A DNA stretch of 64,000 nt, from positions 45,915 through 109,914 of the forward strand of contig NZ_JADLJL010000016.1 in NCBI RefSeq assembly GCF_015680235.1, in the 5' to 3' direction. This document shows, piece after piece, positions 20,301-27,840 of the stretch (position 1 is the stretch's first letter; each line of letters begins with the position of its first letter). A program made the translations under genes and the position numbers. The DNA comes from Pseudomonas guariconensis (GTDB taxonomy: Bacteria > Pseudomonadota > Gammaproteobacteria > Pseudomonadales > Pseudomonadaceae). Under the pieces are notes generated by a model that was given only the letters and a program-made list of their open reading frames with translations, was not told the origin of the DNA and searched no databases.

Positions 20301-21652
20301 ATGAACTGGTCGCCGAACGTGAGGTGCTGACGGCGTCATATGCAAGCGCAAGCCTGCGTCATACCCATTACCACCAGCTCTACGAGCAGGACATCAATAC
20401 CCGCGAACACCTGGCACTGGACCTGTCCACCTCGTCTCAGACCATCAGGGCCGCTGCGAAGGGGCTGCACATGGCGGCCTCGTTCGCCGACGCTGTGCCG
20501 AACATCTTTGGCCTGGCCAATGGTGGTGGTCGCTGGGGGGCGACATTCAATGCCATGGCCATTGGTACAAGCCTGGCTTCGGATGCGCTCGATATTGCCT
20601 CGTGGCGTATGGGCCAGGAAGAGGCCTACCGCCGCCGTCGCCAGGAGTGGGAGATCCAGTACAAATCGGCCGAGCAGGAAATGAAAGTCATCCAGGCCCA
20701 GCTCGACGCCCTGACTGTGCGGGAAACCTCGGCCAACATGCAGATCGCACATATGCAGACCCAGTCGGCCCACGCCCAGGCGCAACTGGCCTTGTTGCGT
20801 GGCAAGTTCACCGGCAAGAAGATGTACAGCTGGCTGCGAGCGCGTCTGGCGAGCATTTTCTATACCTACTACGACCTCACTGCCTCGCGTTGCATGATGG
20901 CGCAGAAGGCGTTGCAGTGGGAAATGGGTGACGACACCCGCTACCTGCGCACCGGCACCTGGAACGGCGCTTGGGCTGGTCTGCTGTGCGGCGAGGGGCT
21001 GATGTTGGCCCTGGGTCAGATGGAAAACGCCTGGGTGAAATGGCAGAAACGTGAACTGGAAGTCAGCCGCACCGTATCGCTGGCGCAGCTCTTCGAAGGG
21101 CGCTTCGAAATAGCGGATACGGTGAACCCTGACCTTACGCTCAACGATGTCATCAAGCTGATGCTCGACAAGTCACAGAAGGTCACGGTCAAGGACGCCG
21201 AGCTGACCAAGTTCGAGATCACCGACACGAAAGATCTGGCGATTCATTTTGGCCTGAGAGAGCTGGGCCTGACGAAAGACTTCGCCAACAGGTCATGCAG
21301 GGTTCGCAGCCTGGCCGTTTCCTTGCCAGCCTTGCTCGGCCCTTACCAGAATGTACGGGCTCGTCTGCGCACGGACTTCCAAGGCTTGCCGCTTGGCTGC
21401 GAGGAAGTGGCGATTTCCCATGGCATGCAGGACAAAGGTTTGTTCCTGTCCGATGCCGGTGATTCCCATCCGCGCTGGGGGGCTCAGTGGTTGCCTTTCG
21501 AAGGTCTGCGCATCGTCGAGGACGAGGACGAGGACGGCAAATATCGCAACACGACCATGACGTTGAGCTTCACCGACGTCCTGGGTGAGCAGAAGACCCT
21601 GCTGCAAAGCCTGAGCGATATCCTCGTGCACGTTCAGTTCACCGTCCGCTGA
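14330..21652 (+). CDS. TcA-type insecticidal toxin complex subunit (orphan)
   Basis: A 2440-aa Tc toxin A component, close to the usual 2,300-2,500 aa. TcA proteins form the pentameric receptor-binding and pore-forming part of ABC toxins. Visible landmarks are the VRP1/SpvA-like N-terminal block near residues 90-130 (FGGRALKF, SPAAYLVTLYREAQKLYP), the block near 1020 (MLMYYPENYIDPTVRLGQTK) that opens the neuraminidase-like region, LRHNLTLDGQPLSLPLYATPADP near 1880, a long helical shaft, and the C-terminal TcB-binding part (LLGPYQNVRARL). GTG start with GAGGAT upstream. Codons at about 17,940-19,030 are clearly more AT-rich than the rest, covering residues about 1200-1570, where receptor-binding insertions sit in known TcA proteins. 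No signal peptide and no TcB, TcC, holin or endolysin gene adjacent. Confidence 0.93.
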   Translation: MIQVNHDAQAALCAKAGINSLASAGLRSCAELQCLDNSLTSHDMRVLHKVATRTRDDAMLLEKKILTHASPLLPQAIKLGIKHPGVSLQDYQDWFGGRALKFAAPGDVASMFSPAAYLVTLYREAQKLYPEDNPWHIDVRRPDLKDLTLSQVNLDTPVSALSLSNTILMKRLDEAGETLEGLSAHVGYGVTPYHHHYNRFSQARRLKDPAFEHMEGAPHVSKHLGDASMAGFRHDISPALYALLVDEITDENVDAKFATYFPGTVPEEMLRPARLREWFGLTDKELMAFINGGVKIEDERKGPQTDVSELINNGGVIYQLGVGSASTAILYAYLFFLGGDRWELSFSLKQAGAIEFILEDVHSLRLSPKMVDDTAFNPGKEYRYAFEWKGPSEYRSYASYTVKFESDTDRGRVLSARFATPKLSPAHFLLKLNKTIRLHKATGLDAQTLDSIIRSVDPTQISAQTLTVLSHAVRLAKRYAISHESALVMARQLIDVAAPAGQMSQFDRLFNDPPLIEGGLDPEAEYSMLDLDPSKASEHADIKATLKRACQTDDEGLYQLGRFLLVKPNDRWLFPTTVDYLSGLYTLSLWARSHGLAPVELTLLLETFGAPRELGQARPDQWLALLERLTGLSSWLHKRGWTVQDLVLMSRDVNEIPASTEITNLIKEMQSAIANAELPEAPVTEDYLRVLTPLIASVFGLSGETTAQALLIWADRAAPGGLSLVELGEMLKLQEPVSDPAIAFAYGLAQMALIVHASGVTADLLALLVEQPHLLADEAVEGEASRATLKRSMDMVVALTDFSAWLNELPDAAGASGALLAALNAKGVSPALLAQATGQAERLIAQAAKQADWKGDVKDASSLVSAHEIAVVRQWLDLAGAFGVQPDTVAAMLLPEHTWNDWRTLADAFEGGLDASQVKRAQVAVEAPLSSALAGVLAGRMNFGVEQLNQHLLLDSLNGAQVMTSRIAEAMAALQMFIHRTLSEPEDKHALNTAALDRQFFRDWTRWNARYATWSAGQMLMYYPENYIDPTVRLGQTKAMDDMLQVLGQAQINGDTVSDAFHGYLSAFEEVANLETISGYHDGRDPDADSQHALGKTWFIGSTRGEPREYWWRMVDESKRGTDGVLPANAWTPWTKIELAAQVQGRLIRPVVYRERLYLMWVERQEHIITRDDKGEPKDREWRWSYKLAWLRYDGTWSMPLDYPISSTVVIELESNKVEIEKLSLFLAYMPGLNALVAGMYERGKRIGYGGIEIYEALNSKAIGEEDFTTDLEANMHWLDTDEHTGLCAVLYRKGQVMEGGIVDTGSPVPTGFKTFTISNMKVRAIETSNDGDDYSYSLYLDTVLSVEGKRPEIDNPWIPVLVTEYEELAQEARKIRALARGPWGAFLLREENQQLWAYFCVTQQRLSEVFPHHITNIRTVCDYPIPNEKEDLKFVWAREEQARVAKFRINSEGPLSEISVRFGLANLSFTREIHVMTLLDHMGEPDLVAPHSYVNIPGEISGHEVKRIVNRANGREGTVETASRDFDLGRGMQQFKFTGVLAVGQMSEWEGQDKASHQLVFQFGEGNTRTWRIDLTKKPDTSSYGGERTEWVARFEAASEKNAIIGQTAEGAQYFKRGRSVTRLNTLFARQLTERAVLGIDTILSYDTQQIPEPVIEGSDASPMMDFRGANALYFWELFYYTPMMVMQRFLQEERFDLAEQWLKYVFNPTGYTVDGVHTYRMWNVRPLEEDTSWNDEPLESLDPDAVAQNDPMHYKLNAFMRLLDITLGRGDAAYRKLERDTLSEAKVWYQRALRLLGDEPWIEPSTDWNDPSLGDAASQKALDDRMDALSMMADGVCADDVVRLRAVGKDRAEAGRTLFLPEANRMLLGYWEALRIRLYNLRHNLTLDGQPLSLPLYATPADPKALWADAVSAQAGNASALPKIDLVPALRFIPLMEGARTMASQLIQFGSTMQNILERQDAEALAELLNTQGVELAASSVKLQQQTLNELVAEREVLTASYASASLRHTHYHQLYEQDINTREHLALDLSTSSQTIRAAAKGLHMAASFADAVPNIFGLANGGGRWGATFNAMAIGTSLASDALDIASWRMGQEEAYRRRRQEWEIQYKSAEQEMKVIQAQLDALTVRETSANMQIAHMQTQSAHAQAQLALLRGKFTGKKMYSWLRARLASIFYTYYDLTASRCMMAQKALQWEMGDDTRYLRTGTWNGAWAGLLCGEGLMLALGQMENAWVKWQKRELEVSRTVSLAQLFEGRFEIADTVNPDLTLNDVIKLMLDKSQKVTVKDAELTKFEITDTKDLAIHFGLRELGLTKDFANRSCRVRSLAVSLPALLGPYQNVRARLRTDFQGLPLGCEEVAISHGMQDKGLFLSDAGDSHPRWGAQWLPFEGLRIVEDEDEDGKYRNTTMTLSFTDVLGEQKTLLQSLSDILVHVQFTVR

Positions 21653-21660
21653 TCTTGCTA

Positions 21661-21678
21661 GGGAGGCTCGCGCCTCCC
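21661..21678 (+). terminator. first hairpin after the Tc toxin gene
   Basis: GGGAGGC-TCGC-GCCTCCC is a perfect 7-bp stem 8 bp after the toxin stop. No T-run follows; it probably acts together with the next hairpin. Confidence 0.5.
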
Positions 21679-21688
21679 CCCTGCGACC

Positions 21689-21730
21689 ACGCCGCGCAAG
21701 CCATCGAGCTTGTGCGGCGTTTTTATTTTA
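21689..21730 (+). terminator. intrinsic terminator after the Tc toxin gene
   Basis: ACGCCGCGCAAG (21689-21700) pairs with CTTGTGCGGCGT (21709-21720) across an 8-nt loop, 12 bp with one wobble, followed by TTTTATTTTA. Strong terminator separating the toxin from the c-di-GMP gene. Confidence 0.9.
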
Positions 21731-21831
21731 GGATCCATTCCCATTCTCAAAAAGCCCGTGCGTTTCGTCCGTGCTCCAGTACAATGGCCAACTTTTTTTC
21801 GAGTTCTTGTTCAGCCCTGGCTGGGATTCAA

Positions 21832-23925
21832 ATGCTGATCGGTAGTTATTCCTCTTCCCTTGTATTGATCTCATTGTGCGTGGCCATCCTGGCGTCCTAC
21901 ACCGCCCTGGACCTGACCGGTCGCATCGCCACGGCCAAGGGCCGTGCGGCCTACCTGTGGATGGGAGGAGGCGCCTTCGCCCTGGGCGTAGGCATCTGGT
22001 CGATGCACTTCATCGGCATGCTCGCCTTCAGTTTGCCCATCGAGCTTGGCTATGACCTGACCCTGACCGCGCTGTCGCTGCTGATCGCCGTGCTGTCCTC
22101 GGCCTTCGCCCTGTGGCTGGTGAGCCAGCCTAGCCTGCCCTGGCTGCAGTTGGCGCTTGGGGCGTTGATCATGGGCGGCGGGATCGCCAGCATGCATTAC
22201 ACCGGTATGGCGGCCCTGCGCATGCTGCCGGGTATCGACTATGACCCGACGTTGTTCGGCGTATCCCTGGGCATCGCCGTCGGCGCATCGGCGGCGGCGC
22301 TGTGGATCGCCTTCCGCCTGCGCCAGCACACCCCTTATGTGCGCCACATACGGGGGGCAGCTGCGGTGGTGATGGGTATCGCCATCGTGGGCATGCACTA
22401 CACCGGCATGGCAGCAGCCAATTTCCCGGAAGGCAGTTTCTGTGGCGCGCTGGCCGATGGCCTGCGCGGTGATGGCCTGGATTACCTGGTGCTGATCACC
22501 ACCCTGGCGGTGCTGGCGGTGGCCTTGCTCACCTCGGTGCTGGATGCACGCCTGGAGGCCCGTACCGCTGCACTGGCGCACTCGTTGACCCTGGCCAACC
22601 AGGAGCTCACCCAGCTGGCCCTGCATGACACCCTGACCGGCTTGCCCAACCGCACCCTGCTGGCCGAACGCATCGAGCAGTCGATCAGCAAGGTGGAAGA
22701 GCAGGGTGGTTGCTTTGCCCTGATGTTCATCGACCTGGATGGCTTCAAACCGGTCAACGATGCCTTTGGCCACCATGTCGGCGATCAGTTGCTAAAGGCC
22801 GTCGCGGCGCGCCTGCGTGGCCATTTGCACAGCCAGGACACCCTGGCGCGCATCGGTGGCGACGAGTTCGTCCTGCTGGTGGCGCTGGACGAGCCGGCCG
22901 ATGCCATGGACGTAGCGGTCAAGCAGGTGGACCTGGTGGCCCGGCCTTACCGCGTGGCCGAGCACGACCTGCAGCTTTCCGCGAGCGTGGGCATCGTCCT
23001 GTACCCTGGCAACGGCCAGGACCAGCATGAACTGCTGCGCAATGCCGACGCCGCCATGTATCACGCCAAGAGCGCGGGCAAGAACGGCTATAGTTTCTTC
23101 GACGTGTCCATGAATACCAATGCCCGCCAGCAGTTGCAGTTGCTGCAGGACCTGCGTGCTGCCTTGCAGCATGGCCAGTTCCGCCTGCACTACCAGCCCA
23201 AGTTCGATGCGGTCGCTTGCCGGCCGATCGGTGCCGAGGCCTTGTTGCGTTGGGAGCACCCACAGCAAGGTCTGCTGCTGCCGGACCGTTTCATCGGCCT
23301 TGCGGAAAAAACCGGGCTGATCATTCCGATCGGTGATTGGGTGCTCGGCGAAGCCTGTCGGCAGATGCGCCTGTGGCTCGACCAGGGGCGCAGCGACTGG
23401 CGCATCGCGGTGAACCTGTCGGCCATCCAGTTCTGTCACGCCGGGCTGGTCGACAGCGTGGCCCGCGCGCTGCAGGGCAACGACCTGCCGGCCAATCGCC
23501 TGACCCTGGAAATCACCGAAACCACCGCCATGCGCGACGCAGACGCCAGCCTGGCGGTACTGCAGAGGCTTTCCGACATGGGGGTGGACCTGTCCATCGA
23601 TGATTTCGGCACCGGCTATTCCAGCCTGATGTATCTCAAACGCCTGCCCGCCAATGAGTTGAAGATCGACCGCGGGTTTGTCCGCGACCTGGAGCAGGAC
23701 AGCGATGATGCGGCAATCGTCTCGGCCATCGTCGCCTTGGGTCAGGCCCTGGACCTGCGGATCGTCGCCGAAGGGGTGGAAACCAATCGCCAGCAGGAAT
23801 TCCTCACCCGCCTGGGTTGCGATTCGTTGCAGGGGTACCTGCTCGGCCAGCCCGTACCGGCCGAACAGTTCATGGAACGGCTCGGTGCCATGGGCCAGCC
23901 TGGCGATGAAGTTCGGGCTAGCTAG
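21832..23925 (+). CDS. MHYT-GGDEF-EAL cyclic-di-GMP signalling membrane protein
   Basis: A 697-aa inner-membrane protein. The N-terminal MHYT sensor has about seven membrane helices and three MHYT-like repeats (SMHFIGM, SMHYTGMAAL, GMHYTGMAAA), proposed in the family to bind a metal and sense a gas. Next comes a diguanylate cyclase domain with intact RIGGDEFVLL and LTGLPNRTLL motifs, then a phosphodiesterase domain with GAEALLRW, IEITETT-like (LEITETTAM), DDFGTGYSSL and AEGVET. Both catalytic signatures look intact, so direction of activity cannot be told. ATG 21832 starts right at the MHYT domain (MLIGSYSSSLVLISL); ATG 21784 would add 16 residues. The stop overlaps the convergent DUF1652 gene by 4 bp. 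Confidence 0.93.
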   Translation: MLIGSYSSSLVLISLCVAILASYTALDLTGRIATAKGRAAYLWMGGGAFALGVGIWSMHFIGMLAFSLPIELGYDLTLTALSLLIAVLSSAFALWLVSQPSLPWLQLALGALIMGGGIASMHYTGMAALRMLPGIDYDPTLFGVSLGIAVGASAAALWIAFRLRQHTPYVRHIRGAAAVVMGIAIVGMHYTGMAAANFPEGSFCGALADGLRGDGLDYLVLITTLAVLAVALLTSVLDARLEARTAALAHSLTLANQELTQLALHDTLTGLPNRTLLAERIEQSISKVEEQGGCFALMFIDLDGFKPVNDAFGHHVGDQLLKAVAARLRGHLHSQDTLARIGGDEFVLLVALDEPADAMDVAVKQVDLVARPYRVAEHDLQLSASVGIVLYPGNGQDQHELLRNADAAMYHAKSAGKNGYSFFDVSMNTNARQQLQLLQDLRAALQHGQFRLHYQPKFDAVACRPIGAEALLRWEHPQQGLLLPDRFIGLAEKTGLIIPIGDWVLGEACRQMRLWLDQGRSDWRIAVNLSAIQFCHAGLVDSVARALQGNDLPANRLTLEITETTAMRDADASLAVLQRLSDMGVDLSIDDFGTGYSSLMYLKRLPANELKIDRGFVRDLEQDSDDAAIVSAIVALGQALDLRIVAEGVETNRQQEFLTRLGCDSLQGYLLGQPVPAEQFMERLGAMGQPGDEVRAS

Positions 23926-24182
23926 ACCGCGTCTCGCAGCACACAGGAAGGTTCGAACGCCTCCATCTCGGCCTCGACGGCCTCGATGATACGTTCCACG
24001 TCCGCAGCAGCCATGATCGCTGCGCAGGGAATGCCGGCGATGGCCAGCAAGGTTTCGCCGGTGGCGCGGTCGAACAGCCGTGCGACCATGCTGCGCGGGG
24101 CATCCATGCTTGCTTCGAAGCCCAATGGGTGGAAATGCCAGCGCATCACCTGGCAGGCGTTGGGGAACGTCATCTTGTTCAT
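23922..24182 (-). CDS. DUF1652 family protein
   Basis: An 86-aa small protein resembling the DUF1652 family, which is common in Pseudomonas and has no established function. The region FHPLGFEASMDAPRSMVARLFDRATGETLLAIAGIP followed by an acidic C-terminal helix (ERIIEAVEAEMEAF) fits that family. AAGGAGG six to seven bases upstream of the ATG is a strong ribosome binding site. Convergent with and overlapping the end of the MHYT protein gene. Family assignment is from memory of sequence style, so moderate confidence. Confidence 0.75.
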   Translation of the reverse strand: MNKMTFPNACQVMRWHFHPLGFEASMDAPRSMVARLFDRATGETLLAIAGIPCAAIMAAADVERIIEAVEAEMEAFEPSCVLRDAV

Positions 24183-24448
24183 GCCAGCCTCCTTGTTCTG
24201 ATCCTGAACCCGGTGATCGGCCGCTCACTCGGCCGGTGGGAATCTAACCATAGCACCTGTGTCGCCAGTGTCTCGCGTCGAACATGACAAAAATGCCATT
24301 GCTTGACGTGCGTCACAGGCGACCGGTGCCTGGCCGAGTGCCGGCAGCCGCCGGGGCAAACGTTTTTCTGGGCGATAGCGGTCGGGCCGGGAGGTTCCGG
24401 CCACTGTCGAAAAACAGCGCACTTTCGGACCAGCGGTCCACGGATATG

Positions 24449-24597
24449 TCAACCCAGCAGGCCGGCTGCGATGTTGATGGTGAACCCGAGGATCGCGGTA
24501 TTGAACACCAAGCCCGCCCGCTGAGGGTGAAGGCGAAGTAGTGGAAACCCAGGGCCCCTCGCGCCCGCGGTCGAGCGATGGTCGGCTGGGTAAGCAT
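24449..24597 (-). pseudogene. possible frameshifted small membrane-protein ORF
   Basis: A minus-strand frame starts at ATG 24597 behind AAGGA and reads MLTQPTIARPRARGALGFHYFAFTLS. It then loses sense, while the next frame reads AGLVFNTAILGFTINIAAGLLG and stops at 24449. Joined with one frameshift near 24520, in a GGGCGGGC run, they give a coherent protein of about 50 aa with a hydrophobic tail. It could be a decayed gene, a sequencing error or a chance pattern. No family recognised. Confidence 0.35.
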
Positions 24598-24801
24598 GGA
24601 GCAATCCTTGGTTCGAACAATGGGGCGCTAATGGGGTACCATCCCGAACCATGCCAGCGGCAAATCCCTTGTATATCAGGGTAATGGCACGCGAAGGGTC
24701 GAATTGACCTGGCCGTTTTATTGTCGCTCTGACTATCAACCACGTCGTATTGACTCGCTTCATGCTTCGCCTGCCGAAGCTACCGCTACAGGATCCATGT
24801 T

Positions 24802-25716
24802 TTGTCCGATCACCTGCACAATCCGCTGCTGCAGTACCTGGCCCGCCTGGCCCCTTCCAGCCAGCTGACCATGCGCTACATCCTCCAGGACGCAGCCGAC
24901 CGCCTGGGTTTCGTCGACTGCGATATCACCGAGGTACCTTGGCACTTGCTCGAGCCTGGCCATGTGGTCGCCTTGGTGGCGGCGCTGCGCGCCGATGGCT
25001 ACGCGCCCAATACCTCGTCGTTGTACGTGAATGCCGTGCGTGGCGTGATGAATGAGGCGTGGCGCCAAGGCCTGATCGACCATGAAAAACTGCTGCACAT
25101 CCGCGAGGTCAAGCCGGCCAGCGGCAGCCGCCTGCCGCCGGGGCGCAACCTGCGGCGCAGCCTGATCCGCGAGCTGATGGACGTGTGCGCGGCCGATCCG
25201 CGCCCGCAGGGCGTACGTGACGCTGCGATCATCGCGCTGCTGTATGGCACAGGGATGCGCAAGTCCGAATCGGTGGACATCGACCTGGCGCAGGTCGACT
25301 TCCAGGCGCGCAGCCTGCAGGTCGTGGGCAAGGGCAATCGGCAACTTATCAAATACGCACCGGCCTGGGCATTCGAGAAACTGCAGGCCTGGTTGGACTT
25401 GCGTCGCGCGCACCTGCCCGCGGGCGAGGCGGATGATGCCTTCCTGTTCAACCGCATTCGGCGCGGCAGCCACATCACCCGGGCGCGCATCACCAAGCAT
25501 GCGATCTATTACATCGCCCGTCAGCGAGGGTCGCAGGTGGGGGTGAAGATCATGCCCCACGATTTCCGCCGTGCCTTCATTACTCGGGTGATCGAGGAGC
25601 ATGACCTGTCGATTGCCCAGAAGCTGGCGCACCACGCCAATATCCAGACCACCGCCAGCTATGACCGGCGTGACGACAACGAACGACGCCGGGCGGTGGA
25701 CCGCTTCGACTACTGA
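24802..25716 (+). CDS. tyrosine recombinase / site-specific integrase
   Basis: A 304-aa XerC/D-like tyrosine recombinase. All catalytic residues are visible: R153 (GTGMRKSE), K177 (GKGNR), H253 and R256 (MPHDFRRAF), H278 (HHANIQTT) and the nucleophile Y287 (ASYDRR). The N-terminal core-binding domain covers about residues 5-110. No upstream in-frame ATG or GTG; TTG 24802 with AGGA about 9 nt before is the best start. No phage genes, excisionase, tRNA or att-like repeats flank it, so it looks like a resident chromosomal recombinase rather than the integrase of an intact element. Its DNA target is unknown. Confidence 0.9.
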   Translation: MSDHLHNPLLQYLARLAPSSQLTMRYILQDAADRLGFVDCDITEVPWHLLEPGHVVALVAALRADGYAPNTSSLYVNAVRGVMNEAWRQGLIDHEKLLHIREVKPASGSRLPPGRNLRRSLIRELMDVCAADPRPQGVRDAAIIALLYGTGMRKSESVDIDLAQVDFQARSLQVVGKGNRQLIKYAPAWAFEKLQAWLDLRRAHLPAGEADDAFLFNRIRRGSHITRARITKHAIYYIARQRGSQVGVKIMPHDFRRAFITRVIEEHDLSIAQKLAHHANIQTTASYDRRDDNERRRAVDRFDY

Positions 25717-25748
25717 GGCGCAGAGAACAAGCGGCTAGCGATGCCGCT

Positions 25749-25811
25749 TGTGGGAGCCAACTGTCTTGAGTTGCTTGCCCCGGTCCTATCGCTGGCAAGC
25801 CAGCTCCCGCA
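25749..25811. repeat. REP-like palindromic repeat (diverged)
   Basis: GTGGGAGCCAACTG at the left and CAAGCCAGCTCCCGC at the right form an imperfect inverted pair of the pseudomonad REP type, just downstream of the recombinase gene. Confidence 0.6.
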
Positions 25812-25846
25812 GGTACGGCGGTATCTCTGAAGACAGCGCAGGCCTT

Positions 25847-25940
25847 GTGGGAGCGGGCTTGCCCCGCGATCAAGGGCGCAGCCCTTGCCAGGCGACGTGA
25901 TATCGGGGCAGGCCCGATCGCGGGACAAGCCCGCTCCCAC
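25847..25940. repeat. REP inverted pair
   Basis: GTGGGAGCGGGCTTG, a short C-run and GCGATC at the left are mirrored by GATCGCGGGACAAGCCCG and CTCCCAC at the right. This is the typical P. putida-group REP doublet. It lies between the recombinase gene and the convergent gspF, where it may block read-through. Confidence 0.85.
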
Positions 25941-26029
25941 AGGACCTCGCAAAATCAATTAGTTGCACCTGTTCTATGAGAGCGGGCGCGCAGCGGCCGC
26001 AAACCGGGCGAACCCGGCCCTTCCTTCAA

Positions 26030-27220
26030 TCAATGGATGCTCGACGCCAGCTCGAAGATCGGCATGTACATGAGGATCACGATCAGGCCGATCAGCAGAC
26101 CGATGAAGGTCATCAGCAACGGCTCGAACAGGCGCACGAACCATTCCACCCAGCGACCGATCTCCTGATCATGGAAGTCGGCGCAGCGTTCGAGCATCTC
26201 GCCCAGGTTGCCTGAGCGCTCGCCCGCCCGCAGCAGGCGTAGCGACACCGGCGTCACCAGTTGCCCCATCTCCAGTGCATCGGACAGCGGCAGGCCTTCG
26301 CCCACGCGTCGGCAGGCGTGCTCCAGGCCTTGCGCGGCGGCGCTGCCGAGCAGGCCACGGGCCATACCCATGGCGGTGAGGATGGGGATGCCGCCTTGCA
26401 GCAGAATCCCCAGCGAACGATAGAAGCGGGCAAGCTCATACATCACCAGGCGCTGATGCAAGGCCGGCAGGCGGCGCAACTGATGGTTGGCCCAGCGGCG
26501 CACGGCAGGGCGGCGACGCAGCAGCGCCAAGGCGCAAAGGCCACCCAGTACCGCCGATGCCAGGGGCAACTGCTGCGCATGCAGGAACAGGCCGACCTGC
26601 ATCAGGATCCGCGACAACCAGGGCAGCTCGCTGCCCATGCCCTCGAATACCAGGCTGAAGCGAGGCACCACATAGCCGAGCAGAAACAGCACCACGCCGC
26701 CGCCCACCAACAACAGCAGCAACGGATAGACCGAGGCGCCGACCAGCTTCTGCCGGACCAGGTCCAGGCGTTGTCGGTAACCGATATAACGTGCCAGGGC
26801 TTCGCCCAGTGCACCGGTGCGCTCGCTGGACTGCACCAGGGCCACATACAGGGCGGGGAACACCTTCGCCTGCTGGCCCAGCGCCTGGGACAACGAATGG
26901 CCCTCGTAGAGCTGGCGTACCAGCGCCTCGAGTACCTGGCGCGCCGAAGGGGTAGGGGCCTTCTCGGCCAGGCTCTCCAGGGCTTCGATCAACGGCAGGC
27001 CGGCACTGAGCAAGGTGCCCAGTTCCTGGCTGAACAGCACGAGGTCGAAGCTTGGCGTACGCAGCCAGGGCAGTGCGCGCAAACCGCCGCCCTGGCTGCG
27101 CAGGCTGACCACCCGCAGGCCTTGGGCCTCGGCGTGGCGCCGCGCCTGGCCGGCATCCTCGGCCTCGACCTGCAACTGGACGATGCCCTGTGGGCCTAGC
27201 GCCTTGAGGCTGTAGCGCAT
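26030..27220 (-). CDS. gspF: type II secretion inner-membrane protein GspF-like
   Basis: A 396-aa GspF/PilC-family polytopic platform protein that anchors pseudopilus assembly. Two repeated T2SSF domains are visible: FSQELGTLLSAGLPLIEALE to about residue 185, and FYRSLGILLQGGIPILTAMGMA to the C terminus. Hydrophobic segments lie near residues 165-190, 215-235 and 365-390 (LFEPLLMTFIGLLIGLIVILMYMPIF). ATG 27220 preceded by GAGGAGAG is preferred to 27235, since the downstream start gives the family N terminus MRYSLKALG. It lies 11 bp after gspG on the same strand. No GspE ATPase, GspD secretin or other gsp genes are adjacent. Confidence 0.9.
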   Translation of the reverse strand: MRYSLKALGPQGIVQLQVEAEDAGQARRHAEAQGLRVVSLRSQGGGLRALPWLRTPSFDLVLFSQELGTLLSAGLPLIEALESLAEKAPTPSARQVLEALVRQLYEGHSLSQALGQQAKVFPALYVALVQSSERTGALGEALARYIGYRQRLDLVRQKLVGASVYPLLLLLVGGGVVLFLLGYVVPRFSLVFEGMGSELPWLSRILMQVGLFLHAQQLPLASAVLGGLCALALLRRRPAVRRWANHQLRRLPALHQRLVMYELARFYRSLGILLQGGIPILTAMGMARGLLGSAAAQGLEHACRRVGEGLPLSDALEMGQLVTPVSLRLLRAGERSGNLGEMLERCADFHDQEIGRWVEWFVRLFEPLLMTFIGLLIGLIVILMYMPIFELASSIH

Positions 27221-27231
27221 GGCGGCTCTCC

Positions 27232-27657
27232 TCATTGCCAGCTGGTGATTTCGGCATTTTCTCCGTCTCCGCCGGGCTGGCCGTCCTTGCCCATCGAGAG
27301 CAAGTCGTACTCGCCGCCGTTTTCACCGGGTTGGCGGTAGATATAGGCGCGACCCCAGGGGTCTTGGGGCACGGCCTTCTGCAGGTAGGGCCCCGACCAG
27401 CGTTGTTCGCCACTCGGAGCGGCTACCAGTGCCTGCAGGCCCTGCTCGCTGCTGGGGTAGTGGCCGACCTCCAGGCGGTACAGGTCCAGTGCCTTGCCCA
27501 GGCCTTCGATCTGCGCTCGGGCGACCTTCGCCTCCGAGCGGCCGAGCTGGCTGAAATACTTCGGCGCGACGATGCCGGCCAGAAGGCCGAGCACCACCAG
27601 GACCACCAACAGTTCGAGCAGGGTGAAGCCGCGTTGGGTGATGGATCTGCGCTGCAT
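27232..27657 (-). CDS. gspG: type II secretion major pseudopilin GspG
   Basis: A 141-aa major pseudopilin. A short basic leader MQRRSITQRG precedes the prepilin peptidase site G|FTLLELLVVLVVLGLLAGIVAPKYF, with the conserved Glu at position +5. The C-terminal domain has the GspG signatures YRLEVGHYPSSEQGLQALV, PQDPWGRAY and YDLLSMGKDGQPGG. The start is set by GGAGGG in front of ATG 27657. Co-transcribed with gspF. The lytic transglycosylase gene diverges from it across about 180 bp. Confidence 0.94.
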   Translation of the reverse strand: MQRRSITQRGFTLLELLVVLVVLGLLAGIVAPKYFSQLGRSEAKVARAQIEGLGKALDLYRLEVGHYPSSEQGLQALVAAPSGEQRWSGPYLQKAVPQDPWGRAYIYRQPGENGGEYDLLSMGKDGQPGGDGENAEITSWQ

Positions 27658-27840
27658 GGTGAAACCCTCCAGTGCGTTCGGGCAGGTTTGCCTTCGCCAT
27701 GCAACAGCCGTGCACGTCTGGCTCGGGGCCTTGCGCCATGCGCCATGGCAAGCGGCACAGTGCTTGCGTTCCAGCTGGAAACCTCGGGTTTTCCGGGGCA
27801 TTTCCCCCACATCGGGGGCCACGACGGGGAGGCAGCCGAC

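Noticed and set aside
24284..24541. 85-aa plus-strand frame in the gap after the DUF1652 gene
   Set aside because: No ribosome binding site, arginine-rich shadow composition, opposite the more plausible minus-strand small ORF.
24640..24800. Possible tRNA or att site next to the recombinase
   Set aside because: No cloverleaf or direct repeat matching the other flank could be found by eye.
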